Origin: JBQLZO01 sp052168315
GTDB taxonomy: Bacteria > Planctomycetota > Phycisphaerae > Phycisphaerales > UBA1924
Direction: 5' to 3'
Assembly: GCA_052168315.1 (NCBI GenBank)
Contig: JBQLZO010000014.1
Location: forward strand, 1-42,960
Length of the DNA stretch: 42,960 bases
In this document: positions 1 through 8,223 of the stretch, piece by piece
Layout of the letters: the number at the start of each line of letters is the position of its first letter
Numbering within the stretch: position 1 is the first letter of the stretch
The notes under the pieces: model-generated
Seen by the model: the letters and a program-made list of their open reading frames with translations, nothing else
Told to the model about the DNA's origin: nothing
The model's database searches: none
Made by a program: the position numbers and the translations under genes

Positions 1-1883
1 GTGTTGGTGGTGTTGGCGGTTTCGAGCGCGGCGGCGTGGAGGAGTGTGTCGAGGAGCGGGCCCTTCGGGATGGCGATGACGGGCTGGTTGATGAGGGTGG
101 CGGGTTCGAGCCAGAGGTTTGCGGCCAGGGCAGCGCCGGGGGCTCGGGGGAGGTCTGCGACGAAAGCGCCGCACCGGGCGAGCCAGGTTTCGACGGTGAT
201 GAGGGTTCCGTTGTCATCGACGAGTTGGTGGCGGGTGTCGGCGAGGCGTGATGCGGATGGCGGGGAGAGGCTCGCGGCCGGGTCGGGAGCGCGGAGGGTG
301 GTGAGTGTGAGCGCGGCGGCGGTGAGGATGAGCGCGATGGGGATGGCGGCGATGAGGGGGCGGGTGATGGGGGCGCGTGTTGTTGTGGTGGTGGGTGTGG
401 CGGCGTGTGGTGCGCCGGGGGCGCGATTTCTGCTGGCGAGATGGCGGGCGATGGCGCGTGCGAGGGGGCGGAGCGCGATGGACCAGAGGACGCCGAAGGC
501 GATCATCCATGCGGCGAGGGCGATGATGGGCATGCCGGCGGCGTTGGCGACTTTGAGGACCACGAAGCGGGCGCGGTTGTTGCGTGTCCAGCCCTGCTCA
601 TCCCATCCCTGGAGGCTGAGGGTCCAGCGTTGGGTGGCGAGGATTCTGTCGAGCCATCCGGCGTTGGGGTCGCGGAGGATGAGGGGGTCGTTGAGGAGGA
701 TGATTGCGGTTCGGCGGGATTCGACGGCGGGGGCGCTGGGCTCTTCGGCGTTGCGCGCTTCGGAGGTGCGGACCTCGACCGAAACGGCGAAGTCTCTTGC
801 GACATCGGTGTCCTGGAAGGTCTCGACGCGGAAGTCGGAGAGGCGGAGGGCGTGGGAGTCGATGGCGCGGGCGGCGGGCGCGTAGAGGATGATGATGCGT
901 CGGCCATCGGAGAGGAAGCGGGAGGCGGCGGCGTCGATGCCGGTGGCGAAGGGGACCCAGGTTTCGAGGGTGGCGGGCTCGGGTGCGGGGTTGGATGGGG
1001 GGTTGGATGTGGAGTTGGATGGGGAGGCGGTTTGGGATGGGGTGAATGACTCGATGCGGAGGGCGATGGCCGAGGTGCGGTAGCGGCCTTTCCATTCGGG
1101 GTTCTGCTCAAGGGTGTCGGCGGGGATGGGGAGCCATTCGTGGGCGCCGTCGGGCTGGCGGAGCTGGAGGACCTGCGCATCGGTGGCGAAGCCGGTGAGG
1201 GTGATGCGGAGGTGTGGGTCTTCGTGGATGATGCGGGGTTGGGTTTGGTCGGATGGTGGATCGGTTTGATCGTTCCACGGGGTGCGCCAGTCGTTGAAGC
1301 GCGGGAGGTTGGTGAGGGCGATGGCGGTTTCGGTGGTGTGGGCGGGCGCGGCGTGTGGATCGCGGGGGGGCTCGATCCAGACGGTGAGGGTTGCGGCCGA
1401 GTCGTCGGCGAAGATGGTGCGGAGTTCGGGGGCGCCGTCGGGGTTGATGGTGGCGAGGGTGGAGGCTTCGAGTGTGAGGTGGCCTTCGATCTTGTGGGCC
1501 GCGTGCCAGGCGGCACCGATGGCGAGGACGATGACGCCGAGGTGGGTGGCCCATGTGCCGAGGGCCGACCATGTGCGCTTGACGCGGGTGATGGTCGAGA
1601 GGGTCATGTTGACGATGAGTGCGGCGAGGAATGCGCGGAAGAGCGGCGCGGCGAACCACATGCCGGGGGTCATCTCGAACCGTGGGAGCTGGGGGATGGT
1701 GCTGGCGCGGATGGATGGGTCGGCGAGGGGCGGCGGGATGATGAGCCCGATGGGGGTCATCCCGGCGACGGCGTAGAGGGTGATGAGCGCGAGGAGGATG
1801 AAGCCGAGGCGCATGGATGAGAGGATGTCGAGCACCGCGGCGGCGAGGGGGCGCTTGTCCGGTTTGTTGGGGGTGGTGGGCAC
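1..1883 (-). CDS. resB: ResB-type cytochrome c biogenesis protein, 3' end beyond window
   Basis: This reading frame is open for 627 codons and leaves the window at its left edge. It encodes a membrane protein of the ResB/Ccs1 family, which handles heme and apocytochrome at the outer face of the membrane in system II cytochrome c maturation. Visible are a first membrane segment at about residues 22-46 (SSMRLGFILLALITLYAVAG), two more at about 66-85 and 92-115 including the typical THLGVIVLAIGA stretch, a long soluble loop, a segment near 430-455, and a further segment near 513-532. The GTG at 1883 is the only start upstream of the first membrane segment and downstream of an in-frame stop; the ATG at 1814 would cut into that segment. 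It lies 33 bases after the amidohydrolase and is probably cotranscribed. A ResB protein normally ends soon after the fourth segment, so the extra segment and loop suggest a fused CcsA half beyond the edge. Confidence 0.78.
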   Translation of the reverse strand, partial: MPTTPNKPDKRPLAAAVLDILSSMRLGFILLALITLYAVAGMTPIGLIIPPPLADPSIRASTIPQLPRFEMTPGMWFAAPLFRAFLAALIVNMTLSTITRVKRTWSALGTWATHLGVIVLAIGAAWHAAHKIEGHLTLEASTLATINPDGAPELRTIFADDSAATLTVWIEPPRDPHAAPAHTTETAIALTNLPRFNDWRTPWNDQTDPPSDQTQPRIIHEDPHLRITLTGFATDAQVLQLRQPDGAHEWLPIPADTLEQNPEWKGRYRTSAIALRIESFTPSQTASPSNSTSNPPSNPAPEPATLETWVPFATGIDAAASRFLSDGRRIIILYAPAARAIDSHALRLSDFRVETFQDTDVARDFAVSVEVRTSEARNAEEPSAPAVESRRTAIILLNDPLILRDPNAGWLDRILATQRWTLSLQGWDEQGWTRNNRARFVVLKVANAAGMPIIALAAWMIAFGVLWSIALRPLARAIARHLASRNRAPGAPHAATPTTTTTRAPITRPLIAAIPIALILTAAALTLTTLRAPDPAASLSPPSASRLADTRHQLVDDNGTLITVETWLARCGAFVADLPRAPGAALAANLWLEPATLINQPVIAIPKGPLLDTLLHAAALETANTTN

Positions 1884-1916
1884 TGGGATCGGGGCGGGTG
1901 CTGGGATGGGTGGTGT

Positions 1917-3431
1917 TCAGCGTGTGTGCTGGGTGATGCGTTCGGCGGGGGCGCTTGAGGCCATGACGCGGTGGGCGGGGGAGTGGGCGTGTGCGGCGGC
2001 GGGTTGGATGTCGCGGGTGTCGATGGCGATGAGCCCGAGGATTTCGTGTGGGCGGGGCGGGTTTGCGGGCGGGTTGATGAGCGTGGTGGGGATGCGGACA
2101 AGGTTCGGGTCGATGGCGAGGGCGCGGGCGGCGGGTTCGTAGAGCATGTTCAGCAGGATGTCGGGGTCGGTTCCATCGCGGGCGTGGAGGAAGCGGGCAT
2201 CGTCGAGGGGCGAGAGGGCATCGGCCTGGTCGGGCGGGAGGCAGATGACCGAGTCTGTGCCGAGGGCGACGGGGATGCCGGCGGCGATCATGTCGCGGTA
2301 TCGGTGCGGGCCGAAGTGTCGTTCGTGTGCGAAGTAGGCGCTGGCCCTGGGGCAGTAGACGACGGTGGCGCCGGAGTGCTTGAGCGCTTCGATGCCGGCA
2401 TCGTCGCAGTCGTTGACATGGACGACGCTCCAGCGGTGTGAGAGGGCTTCCTTGATGTGGTCGATGGGGGTGAGTTCGTGGCTGAACTCGGCTTCGGTGG
2501 CTTCGTCGACGCCGCCGAGGCGTTCGAGGAGGGTGCGGATGGGGCCGCGCGCGGTGGCGATGAACTCGCGCTCTTCAGGGCACTCGGCGAGGTGCGTGGC
2601 GATGCGGAGGTTGTGCTGCTCGGCGAGCTGCTGGCAGGCGAGGAAGAGGCGCTTGGATGCGGAGTAGGGCGCGTGGGGCGAGAGGGCGAGGGCGCAGCGG
2701 TGGTCGTCGAGGGCGATGGTGGCCTGGACGGTCTGGATGATGGCGTTGAGGCGTGCGATGGAGGCATCGACGCGCTGGCCCTGGCCGAAGACCTCGAGGC
2801 AGGAGATGCCGCGGAGTCCGGATCGCCGGAGCGCTTCGAGGGGTTCGGTGCGCCAGACGCCAGCGATGTCGGCGATGGCGGCGACGCCGGCGTTGAGGGA
2901 GGATTGTGCGCCGGTGCAAACCGCGCGGCGGATGGCATCCGGGTCGTCGAGTCGGTTGGCCAGGACATGGGCACCGAAGGCGGCGAAGGAGGATGCTGGG
3001 GAGCCGGGCTCTTCGGGATCGGCGGGGCAGGGCCCGATGTGGGAGAGGTCGAGGTGGGCGTGCGCGTTGATGAGCGCGGGCATGAGGATGGCGCCGCGGC
3101 GGTCGATCTGGATCGTGTTGGGATGCGCGTTGGGTTCGGGATGGGGCAGGTGGTCGGGGTGGAGGTCGGGGTCGATGCGTTCGATCCAGGCGCGGGGGTT
3201 CGGGGCTGGTTCGATGAGGATGGTGACGAAGGCGCCGGTGGGGAGGGGCGGGGCGAGGTGCGGGGCGGGGGCGAGGAGGTTGGGCGCGTGGATGGCATCG
3301 CATCGGATGCGGAGGCGGGTGGCGTTGTCGGGCGGGGTGGCGGGCGGGGTGGCGGAGGGGGCGCTGGTGTCCCGGGCGTGGGAAGGGGCGTGGTTGGAGT
3401 CGTTTGGGGGTTGGCTCGTGCCGGGATTCAT
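1917..3431 (-). CDS. Amidohydrolase family protein (deaminase/chlorohydrolase-like)
   Basis: A 504-residue metal-dependent hydrolase of the amidohydrolase superfamily, closest in style to the adenosylhomocysteine/cytosine deaminase and chlorohydrolase branch. The metal-binding set is visible: HAH at 124-126 in HAHLDLSHIG, His280 in THLAE, His338 in HVND and Asp393 in GTDS. SPHAPYSAS lies near 248. The reading frame stays open well upstream, but the upstream part is Pro/Arg-rich and looks non-coding. The ATG at 3431 is the first that makes sense; the first ~60 residues after it are still low in complexity, so a later start is possible. Substrate cannot be told from sequence; a role in futalosine or purine-derived deamination is only one option. 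The resB-like gene follows 33 bases downstream on the same strand, and the OmpA-family gene diverges from it. Confidence 0.82.
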   Translation of the reverse strand: MNPGTSQPPNDSNHAPSHARDTSAPSATPPATPPDNATRLRIRCDAIHAPNLLAPAPHLAPPLPTGAFVTILIEPAPNPRAWIERIDPDLHPDHLPHPEPNAHPNTIQIDRRGAILMPALINAHAHLDLSHIGPCPADPEEPGSPASSFAAFGAHVLANRLDDPDAIRRAVCTGAQSSLNAGVAAIADIAGVWRTEPLEALRRSGLRGISCLEVFGQGQRVDASIARLNAIIQTVQATIALDDHRCALALSPHAPYSASKRLFLACQQLAEQHNLRIATHLAECPEEREFIATARGPIRTLLERLGGVDEATEAEFSHELTPIDHIKEALSHRWSVVHVNDCDDAGIEALKHSGATVVYCPRASAYFAHERHFGPHRYRDMIAAGIPVALGTDSVICLPPDQADALSPLDDARFLHARDGTDPDILLNMLYEPAARALAIDPNLVRIPTTLINPPANPPRPHEILGLIAIDTRDIQPAAAHAHSPAHRVMASSAPAERITQHTR

Positions 3432-3566
3432 GCCCGCTCCGTGATCCGGTCGATCCACCCGGAATCCGGCGGCGACCGAGAACCAACGGTATCGTTGTGC
3501 CCGTGGGCCCGCGCCCGAGTGCTGTCCGCCTTGTTTGGGGTGGGGGCGTTCGGGGGTCGGCGGGCG

Positions 3567-3596
3567 TTGTTCGGGCGGGCGCGCGGGATGCAGACT
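3567..3596 (+). promoter_or_regulatory. Candidate promoter for the OmpA-family gene
   Basis: TTGTTC at 3567-3572 and CAGACT at 3591-3596 are spaced 18 bases apart, about 70 bases before the ATG at 3664. The match to a housekeeping promoter is partial, so this is a suggestion only. Confidence 0.25.
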
Positions 3597-3663
3597 CAAT
3601 AGATCCCCATTTGGGCGAGGATCCGCCCGTGCTCGGACCCGCTTCAGGAAGGAGCCAGACACG

Positions 3664-4554
3664 ATGACGCTTCTGAGAACACTTTCCCGCCCCGGGCGGC
3701 TTGGCGGCCTGGCGCTTGGCGTTTTGGCGCTGCTTGGCGGCGGTCTTTCGTCCGGGTGCGTTTCGCAGGGCGAGTATGACAACACGGCCGGGGCGTCCCG
3801 GGCGTTGCAGGCGGAGTTGCAGCAGGCTCTTGCGGAGCGTGATGCGGCGCAGGAGGAGATCGATCGGCTTTCGCGAGCGAGCGAGGCCGAGAAGGCCGCG
3901 ATGCGGGCGCAGCTGGCCGCGGCTCAGGAGCGTTTGGATCGGTACGGGGCGCTGGAGGCTCGGATCAACGAGGTTGATCAGAACCTGGCGGGTGTTGGGC
4001 TGTCGGCAGTGGACCCGGCGACGGATGCGGCGCTGCGGGCGCTGGCGTCTTCGAACCCGGGGATGGTGTCGTACGACTCTCGGACGGGGACGGTGCGGTT
4101 CGCGGCCGATGTGACCTTCGACTCGGGGTCGGCGGTGGTGAAGGACCAGGCTCGGAACTCGCTGCGCCAGTTCGCGCAGATCCTGAGCGGGTCGGGCGCG
4201 GGGTATGACATCGAGATCGTGGGTCACACGGACTCTCAGCAGCCGCGGAATCCGCAGACGCTGCAGCGCCATCCGACGAATCGGCACCTGTCGGTGCACC
4301 GGGCGATCGCGGTGGGCGAGGTGATCACGGGGTTCGGGATCCCTTCGAACCGCGTGAAGGTGGCCGGGTGGGGCGAGTATCGCCCGGCGGTTCAGAACAC
4401 CTCGACGGGGAACACCCCGGCGAACCGTCGCGTGGAGATCCTGCTGCGTCCTTCGACGGCGGGGAGCGCGATCGGGGTGAGCGCGCCGAGCGGGTCGGGT
4501 TCCGCGCCGCCTCCGCAGCCGCGGACGGCTCGGGATGATTTCCCGATCAAGTGA
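3664..4554 (+). CDS. OmpA/Pal-family peptidoglycan-binding lipoprotein
   Basis: A 296-residue lipoprotein. The signal peptide ends in a lipobox with Cys32 (LSSGC). Residues about 45-110 are heptad-rich and Ala/Glu/Gln-rich, so probably coiled coil. The OmpA C-terminal domain runs from about 150 (VTFDSGSAVV) to 260, with the peptidoglycan-contacting Asp190 in GHTDS and the Arg pair 255-256 in NRRVEI. The segment between HTDS and the LS..RA helix holds an extra stretch rich in Gln, Pro and Arg compared with Pal. The tail is Ser/Gly/Pro-rich. The start is supported by GGAAGGAG about 11 bases upstream. Likely role: tether of the outer membrane to the cell wall. An intrinsic terminator follows at 4588-4613, so it is probably a single-gene transcript. 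Confidence 0.88.
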   Translation: MTLLRTLSRPGRLGGLALGVLALLGGGLSSGCVSQGEYDNTAGASRALQAELQQALAERDAAQEEIDRLSRASEAEKAAMRAQLAAAQERLDRYGALEARINEVDQNLAGVGLSAVDPATDAALRALASSNPGMVSYDSRTGTVRFAADVTFDSGSAVVKDQARNSLRQFAQILSGSGAGYDIEIVGHTDSQQPRNPQTLQRHPTNRHLSVHRAIAVGEVITGFGIPSNRVKVAGWGEYRPAVQNTSTGNTPANRRVEILLRPSTAGSAIGVSAPSGSGSAPPPQPRTARDDFPIK

Positions 4555-4587
4555 GTGCGGGGGATCGGGCTGTGTGAACGAACTTTG

Positions 4588-4613
4588 GCACCGGCAACCG
4601 GCCGGTGCTTTTT
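4588..4613 (+). terminator. Rho-independent terminator after the OmpA-family gene
   Basis: GCACCGG at 4588-4594 pairs with CCGGTGC at 4602-4608 around a 7-base loop, followed directly by five T residues at 4609-4613. It sits 34 bases after the stop codon. Because the T-tract lies inside the longest open frame of the next gene, it also argues that that gene starts downstream, at 4644. Confidence 0.8.
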
Positions 4614-4643
4614 CTTTGGTGTTTGAGAGGCAACAATCCCCCC

Positions 4644-5474
4644 GTGTCCTCCCCCACTGCTTCCAGCCGGAATCCCGTGACGCTGCTGGGCGGCTTTGTC
4701 GCCCGGCGTGTGGAGCGCGCTGGGCGGTTTGCCTTGTACATGTGGGAGGTGGTGTGCGCGCTGGTGGGTGGGGTTCGGCAGTGGGGTCGGTGGTCGCGGC
4801 TCGGGCCTCAGCTGTACTTCATCGGGACGACTTCGATTCCGGTGCTGGTGCTGATCGGGTTCTTCATCGGGGCGATCCTGGCGCTGGAGTCGTACGAGGC
4901 GTTCAACCAGTACGGGCAGGCGTACGCGATCGGCGGGGTGGTGAATGTTTCGATGGTGAAGCAGATCGGGCCGGTGCTGGCGGCGGTGATGCTGGCGGGT
5001 CGGGTGGGGTGTTCGCTGACGGCCGAGCTTGGTTCGATGCGGGTGACGGATCAGCTCGATGCGATGCGGGTGATGGGGGCGGATCCGATCCGGGTGCTGG
5101 TGGCGCCGCGGGTGGCCGCGTGCGTGATCATGATTCCGGTGCTGACCTCGGTGTCGAATGTGTGCGGGATTTTCGGCGGGTACTTCATCCTGACGCGGCT
5201 GTACGGGGTGCCGGCGGCGGAGTACCAGGAGTTCACGGCGTGGTTCATCGACTGGTTCGATGTGATGTCGGGGCAGGTGAAGTCGTTGTTCTTCGGTGCG
5301 GCGATCGGGCTGATCGCGTGCTGGAAGGGGTTCACCTGCCGTGGAGGCGCGGTGGGGGTGGGTCGGGCGACGACGGAGGCGTTCGTGGCATCGTTCGTGG
5401 CGATCATCATCATCAACCTGGTGCTGGTGAAGTTCCTGAACGACATCGATCTGTGGCGGCTGGGGACGGGGTGA
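4644..5474 (+). CDS. mlaE: MlaE-family ABC transporter permease, orphan
   Basis: A 276-residue membrane protein of the MlaE (YrbE) permease family, which moves phospholipids between the two membranes together with an MlaF ATPase and an MlaD substrate-binding protein. The core family block is clear: MLAGRVGCSLTAELGSMRV followed by TDQLDAMRVMGADPI, then several hydrophobic segments and a short Leu-rich C-terminus ending FLNDIDLWRL. The open frame extends further upstream, but that part contains the hairpin and T-tract of the previous gene, so the GTG at 4644 is preferred; ATG at 4739 would lose part of the amphipathic N-terminus. MlaF and MlaD normally follow; here no gene follows for 660 bases, so partners must lie elsewhere in the genome. 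Confidence 0.88.
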   Translation: MSSPTASSRNPVTLLGGFVARRVERAGRFALYMWEVVCALVGGVRQWGRWSRLGPQLYFIGTTSIPVLVLIGFFIGAILALESYEAFNQYGQAYAIGGVVNVSMVKQIGPVLAAVMLAGRVGCSLTAELGSMRVTDQLDAMRVMGADPIRVLVAPRVAACVIMIPVLTSVSNVCGIFGGYFILTRLYGVPAAEYQEFTAWFIDWFDVMSGQVKSLFFGAAIGLIACWKGFTCRGGAVGVGRATTEAFVASFVAIIIINLVLVKFLNDIDLWRLGTG

Positions 5475-6135
5475 GTTGGGGTGAGGCGGGTCGGGGTGTG
5501 TTCGTGTGGGAGCGGGCTTTGCGGGGTGTGTTGCGAGGAGTGCGTGTGTGTGATCGGGGGTGATCACCCGAATGGGTGGGCGATGATCGGGGCGCGAAGC
5601 GGTGCGGGGGGAGGTGTGGCGCGGGCGGGAGGGCCCTGGGATGGGCGTCGGCGGGTTGCGGGGAATCAGATGCAACGGTGATACCGGAGCCGCGCGGGGT
5701 TGGGCGGGTGCGGATTGAACGGATTCCGAGCGCGGAATCGTTGTGATTTTCCTGCGCGCACGGGGAATTGTGTGGTATGTTGAAGTGAACTTGGGCTGGT
5801 GCGGTCGATGAGGAGGAGAGGTCGATCGCCCAGCCCTTGTTCTGTTTTGAGGGCGGATGGCTGATGATGTGTCGGTTCGGGGCGTGGTTTGACAGGCGTG
5901 ACACGGCGGGGGTTTTGTGGCGGGCGGGGATGCGCGACAGGAATCGACAGGCTTTGTCAGCTCTCAACAGGGGGTGTTGTTGGGCGTGGGCCCGGAGCGC
6001 GCGCGATGGCGCGCCCCGTGTTTGGCGGGTGCGCGCCGGGGGTGTTTGGTGGGATGAGGAGCGCGATTGGCCCGGAGAGCGTTGATCCCCTTGATGGGGT
6101 CGTTGGGTGGGTTGGGGGGTTGGGGGGGTGGGGGG
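5475..6135. other. Long intergenic region with inverted repeats, no convincing gene
   Basis: No frame here has protein-like composition. It holds a perfect 12-bp palindrome GGGTGATCACCC at 5558-5569, an inverted repeat GATTCC-N6-GGAATC at 5722-5739, a more AT-rich stretch near 5741-5785, and a possible stem GGGCTGG (5793-5799) with CCAGCCC (5830-5836) whose loop carries an AGGAGGAG run and GGTCGAT twice (5803-5809, 5820-5826). The right end is the G-run tract described separately. A small RNA or leader is possible but unproven. Confidence 0.4.
6104..6135. repeat. G-run tract directly beside a stop codon
   Basis: On + the tract reads as runs of 3, 3, 6, 7 and 6 G separated by one or two T. 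Read on -, it begins at the base after the TGA of the 103-aa gene as C6-A-C7-AA-C6-AA. A near-copy follows the 72-aa gene at 40984-41022. It can in principle form a G-quadruplex on the + strand. Confidence 0.7.
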
Positions 6136-6447
6136 TCAGGCTGCGGTGGGTGGCCAGTCGGTGGCGCTGGGGTCGGCGTTGTCGCAGCCGGGGAAGCGGT
6201 AGACGACATCGTCGATCAGGGCGCGGAGTTCGTCGATGTCGGTGACGAGCTTGTCGAGGTCGCGCTGGGTTTCGGTGAGGATGCGGTCGGTGGTGAGGTC
6301 GCCGGGCATGGGGATGGTGTTGTGCTCGGGGTTGTTGGATCGAAGGTTCGGGTTGGTGATGGCGGGTGGCTGGCGGAGTGCCCAGACGCCTCCTTCGGGG
6401 AACCGGAGATCTCTCGGGGATGCGGTGTGCTGGTTGTGGTAGGGCAT
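6136..6447 (-). CDS. Hypothetical 103-aa protein
   Basis: I do not recognise this small protein. It starts at an ATG (6447) with a GAGG about 8 bases upstream, and reads MPYHNQHTASPRDLRFPEGG at its N-terminus. The first half is polar and Asn/Pro-rich; the second half (about 50-88) is acidic with a likely helix around TETQRDLDKLVTDIDELRAL, and it ends in a Pro/Ala tail. It has no signal peptide or membrane segment and only one Cys. The codon third positions favour C as in neighbouring - strand genes, and the frame is not interrupted, so it is probably real. It stands alone: plsY lies 200 bases upstream on the same strand, and a G/C-run tract begins right after the stop. Confidence 0.6.
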   Translation of the reverse strand: MPYHNQHTASPRDLRFPEGGVWALRQPPAITNPNLRSNNPEHNTIPMPGDLTTDRILTETQRDLDKLVTDIDELRALIDDVVYRFPGCDNADPSATDWPPTAA

Positions 6448-6649
6448 GGGTGGTCCTCGCGTCGTTGGGACTGGCGTGGTGCAGCGCTTGGAGGTGCGCT
6501 GCTGCTCGCGTTGGAAACGCGAACGGTGGGCCAGCGAGGATCGGCGGTTGCGGCGGGGTGATGCACTCTGATTGTGGGGAGTGGGTGCGCGCGGGGGGCA
6601 GCGCATCCGGCAGGACCGGCGCAGTCGGTGCGATGGGATCTGGTGATGA

Positions 6650-7348
6650 TCAGGATGTGGGAGGGCGGTCGCCCGATGCGGGGCGGTTGGTGCGCGGCTC
6701 GGTGCCGGCGCGGACGCGGGCGATGTTGGCGCGGTGCTTGTAGAGGACGAGGATGGCGATGGCGGCGAAGCCGGCGACCATGGGCCATGCGATGGGCAGG
6801 GTCGGTGTGGGGATCGGGAGGGCGGGCGCGAGGAGGGCCGCGGCGGTGGCGGCGATGGGGAGCGCGAGAGCGGCGGCGCAGGAGGCGATGCTGACGAAGC
6901 GGGTGATTTTGACGGTGGCGATCCAGACGAAGAGGGCCGTGAGGGCGGCGATGGTGCCGAGCGGCCAGAGTGCGAGGATGGCTCCGAAGCCGGTGGCGAC
7001 GCCCTTGCCGCCCTTGAGGGCGAGGTAGATGGGGTACATGTGCCCGATGACGGCGGCGATGGCGACTGCGAGCCAGAGGGCGGCGATGGCGGGGGATGGG
7101 ATGGGGTTGGTGAGGAGCGCGGCGGCGGCGCCGGCGGCGATGACGGGGATGAAACCCTTGAGCATGTCGAGGGCGAGGCAGAGGTTGCCGGCGGATGGGC
7201 CGAGGACCCTGCGGACATTGGTGGCGCCGATGTTCTTCGAGCCGTGCTGGCGGATGTCGATTCCCTTGGCGCGCGCGATGAGGAAGCCGAACGGGATGGC
7301 GCCGAGGAGGTAGGCGATGGGGATGGCGATGAGGAGGGTGGTGGTCAT
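6650..7348 (-). CDS. plsY: Glycerol-3-phosphate acyltransferase PlsY
   Basis: A 232-residue multi-pass membrane enzyme that transfers the acyl group of acyl-phosphate to glycerol-3-phosphate, the first step of phospholipid synthesis in most bacteria. The three family motifs are visible: HGSKNIGATNVRRVLG near residue 35, LDMLKGFIPV near 58, and GHMYPIYLALKGGKGVATGFG near 102. About six hydrophobic segments surround them. The C-terminus (RAGTEPRTNRPASGDRPPTS) is a polar tail. The ATG at 7348 overlaps the TGA of the upstream glycosyltransferase (ATGA), so translation is likely coupled to it. PlsX is not in the window. Confidence 0.95.
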   Translation of the reverse strand: MTTTLLIAIPIAYLLGAIPFGFLIARAKGIDIRQHGSKNIGATNVRRVLGPSAGNLCLALDMLKGFIPVIAAGAAAALLTNPIPSPAIAALWLAVAIAAVIGHMYPIYLALKGGKGVATGFGAILALWPLGTIAALTALFVWIATVKITRFVSIASCAAALALPIAATAAALLAPALPIPTPTLPIAWPMVAGFAAIAILVLYKHRANIARVRAGTEPRTNRPASGDRPPTS

Positions 7349-8223
7349 TGGGGATCTTGGGCAGGCGGTGGGTCGGCGTCGCTGCTGCTGCTGGTGCTGT
7401 TGTGGGTGAGTTCGAGGAGTGCGGCGTGCTTGCAGAGGGATGCGGCGGCGGTGGCGGAGGCTGCGACCCAGCCGCGCCAGCCATCGCGCCAGGCGCTGCG
7501 GAGGATGAGCTGCTTGCACCATGCGCCGGCGGGGGCGGTGGCGAGGCGGAGCGGTGATGAGCGTTTGCCGCGTGCGTGGGCGGATGCGGCGGCGATGCGG
7601 CCGTGGCGGGCCTGTCGTTCGAGGAAGGCGGCGATGGAGAGGATGGAGTCGTGGCGGAGGTCGCCGGTGAGTCTGCCGATGGTGGCGGCCGGGTCGATGG
7701 GTTCGAGGCGGTCGTGCGGGTCTTCTCCGGCCCAGCGGACGGCGGAGCGCTTCGCGAGGCGGGTGCGCCACTCGGGCTGCCACGCGTGGTTAAGGAGCTT
7801 GCCGGCGTAGAAGACCTTGCGGTTGAGGGCGTAGGCGGTGTGCTCGCCCCCCCCGCCCCCCCCAGCCTCCCCACTGCCGCTCGGGTCATCGGAGGCGTTG
7901 GTGTGGGTGTGGGTGTGTGACTGGAGGGTGTGCTGGATGGAGGCTCGGAGTTCGGGGAGCAGGGATTCGTCGGAGTCGAGGTGGAGGATCCATTCGGAGC
8001 GGCACTGTTCGAGGGCGAACTGTTTTTGCCGGACATAGCCGAGCCAGGGCTGGTGGATGATGCGGGCGCCGGCGCGTTCGAGGAGTTCGATGGTGGCATC
8101 GGTGGAGCCGGAGTCGACGGCGACGATCTCATCGGCGAGGGCGGCGATGGAGTCGAGCGTGCGGCCGATGGTGTCGGCGTTGTTGCAGCAGACGATGGAG
8201 ATGGAGAGGGAGGGGGCGGGCAC
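7345..8223 (-). CDS. Family 2 glycosyltransferase, KdtX/WaaE-like
   Basis: A 292-residue GT-A fold glycosyltransferase. It begins with the strand SISIVCCNNADTIGRTLDSI, followed by EIVAVDSGSTDAT, then the nucleotide-sugar/metal motif in WILHLDSDESL near residue 88. Tail features such as NRKVFYAGKLL, QPEWRTRLAKR and EDPHDRLE are typical of the lipopolysaccharide core glucosyltransferase group (WaaE/KdtX). GTG at 8223 is chosen because everything upstream in the frame is Pro/Ser-rich and overlaps an intergenic repeat. Between about residues 100 and 130 is a low-complexity insert with alternating Ser/His/Thr and a six-Gly run, written by a GTGTGG repeat (7901-7919) and a G8-C-G8 tract (7847-7863). 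Its stop overlaps the plsY start (ATGA). The acceptor is unknown. Confidence 0.85.
   Translation of the reverse strand: MPAPSLSISIVCCNNADTIGRTLDSIAALADEIVAVDSGSTDATIELLERAGARIIHQPWLGYVRQKQFALEQCRSEWILHLDSDESLLPELRASIQHTLQSHTHTHTNASDDPSGSGEAGGGGGGEHTAYALNRKVFYAGKLLNHAWQPEWRTRLAKRSAVRWAGEDPHDRLEPIDPAATIGRLTGDLRHDSILSIAAFLERQARHGRIAAASAHARGKRSSPLRLATAPAGAWCKQLILRSAWRDGWRGWVAASATAAASLCKHAALLELTHNSTSSSSDADPPPAQDPQ

Noticed and set aside
1..885. 294-codon + frame starting at the first base
   Set aside because: Antisense to the ResB-type gene, Arg/Ala/Ser-rich without domain features.
503..1516. 337-codon - frame rich in Pro/Ser/Thr
   Set aside because: It is a shifted frame of the ResB-type gene, which shows real membrane segments in the correct frame.
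2457..3602. 381-codon + frame opposite the amidohydrolase
   Set aside because: Gly/Val/Asp/Glu-rich mirror of a gene with conserved metal-binding motifs.
5413..5967. 184-codon - frame in the gap after mlaE
   Set aside because: Low-complexity Pro/Ser/Arg composition, overlaps the end of mlaE, no ribosome binding site or domain.
6104..6135. G-run tract as a telomere-like or CRISPR-like repeat
   Set aside because: Run lengths are irregular and there are no spacers; it is a simple homopolymer tract.
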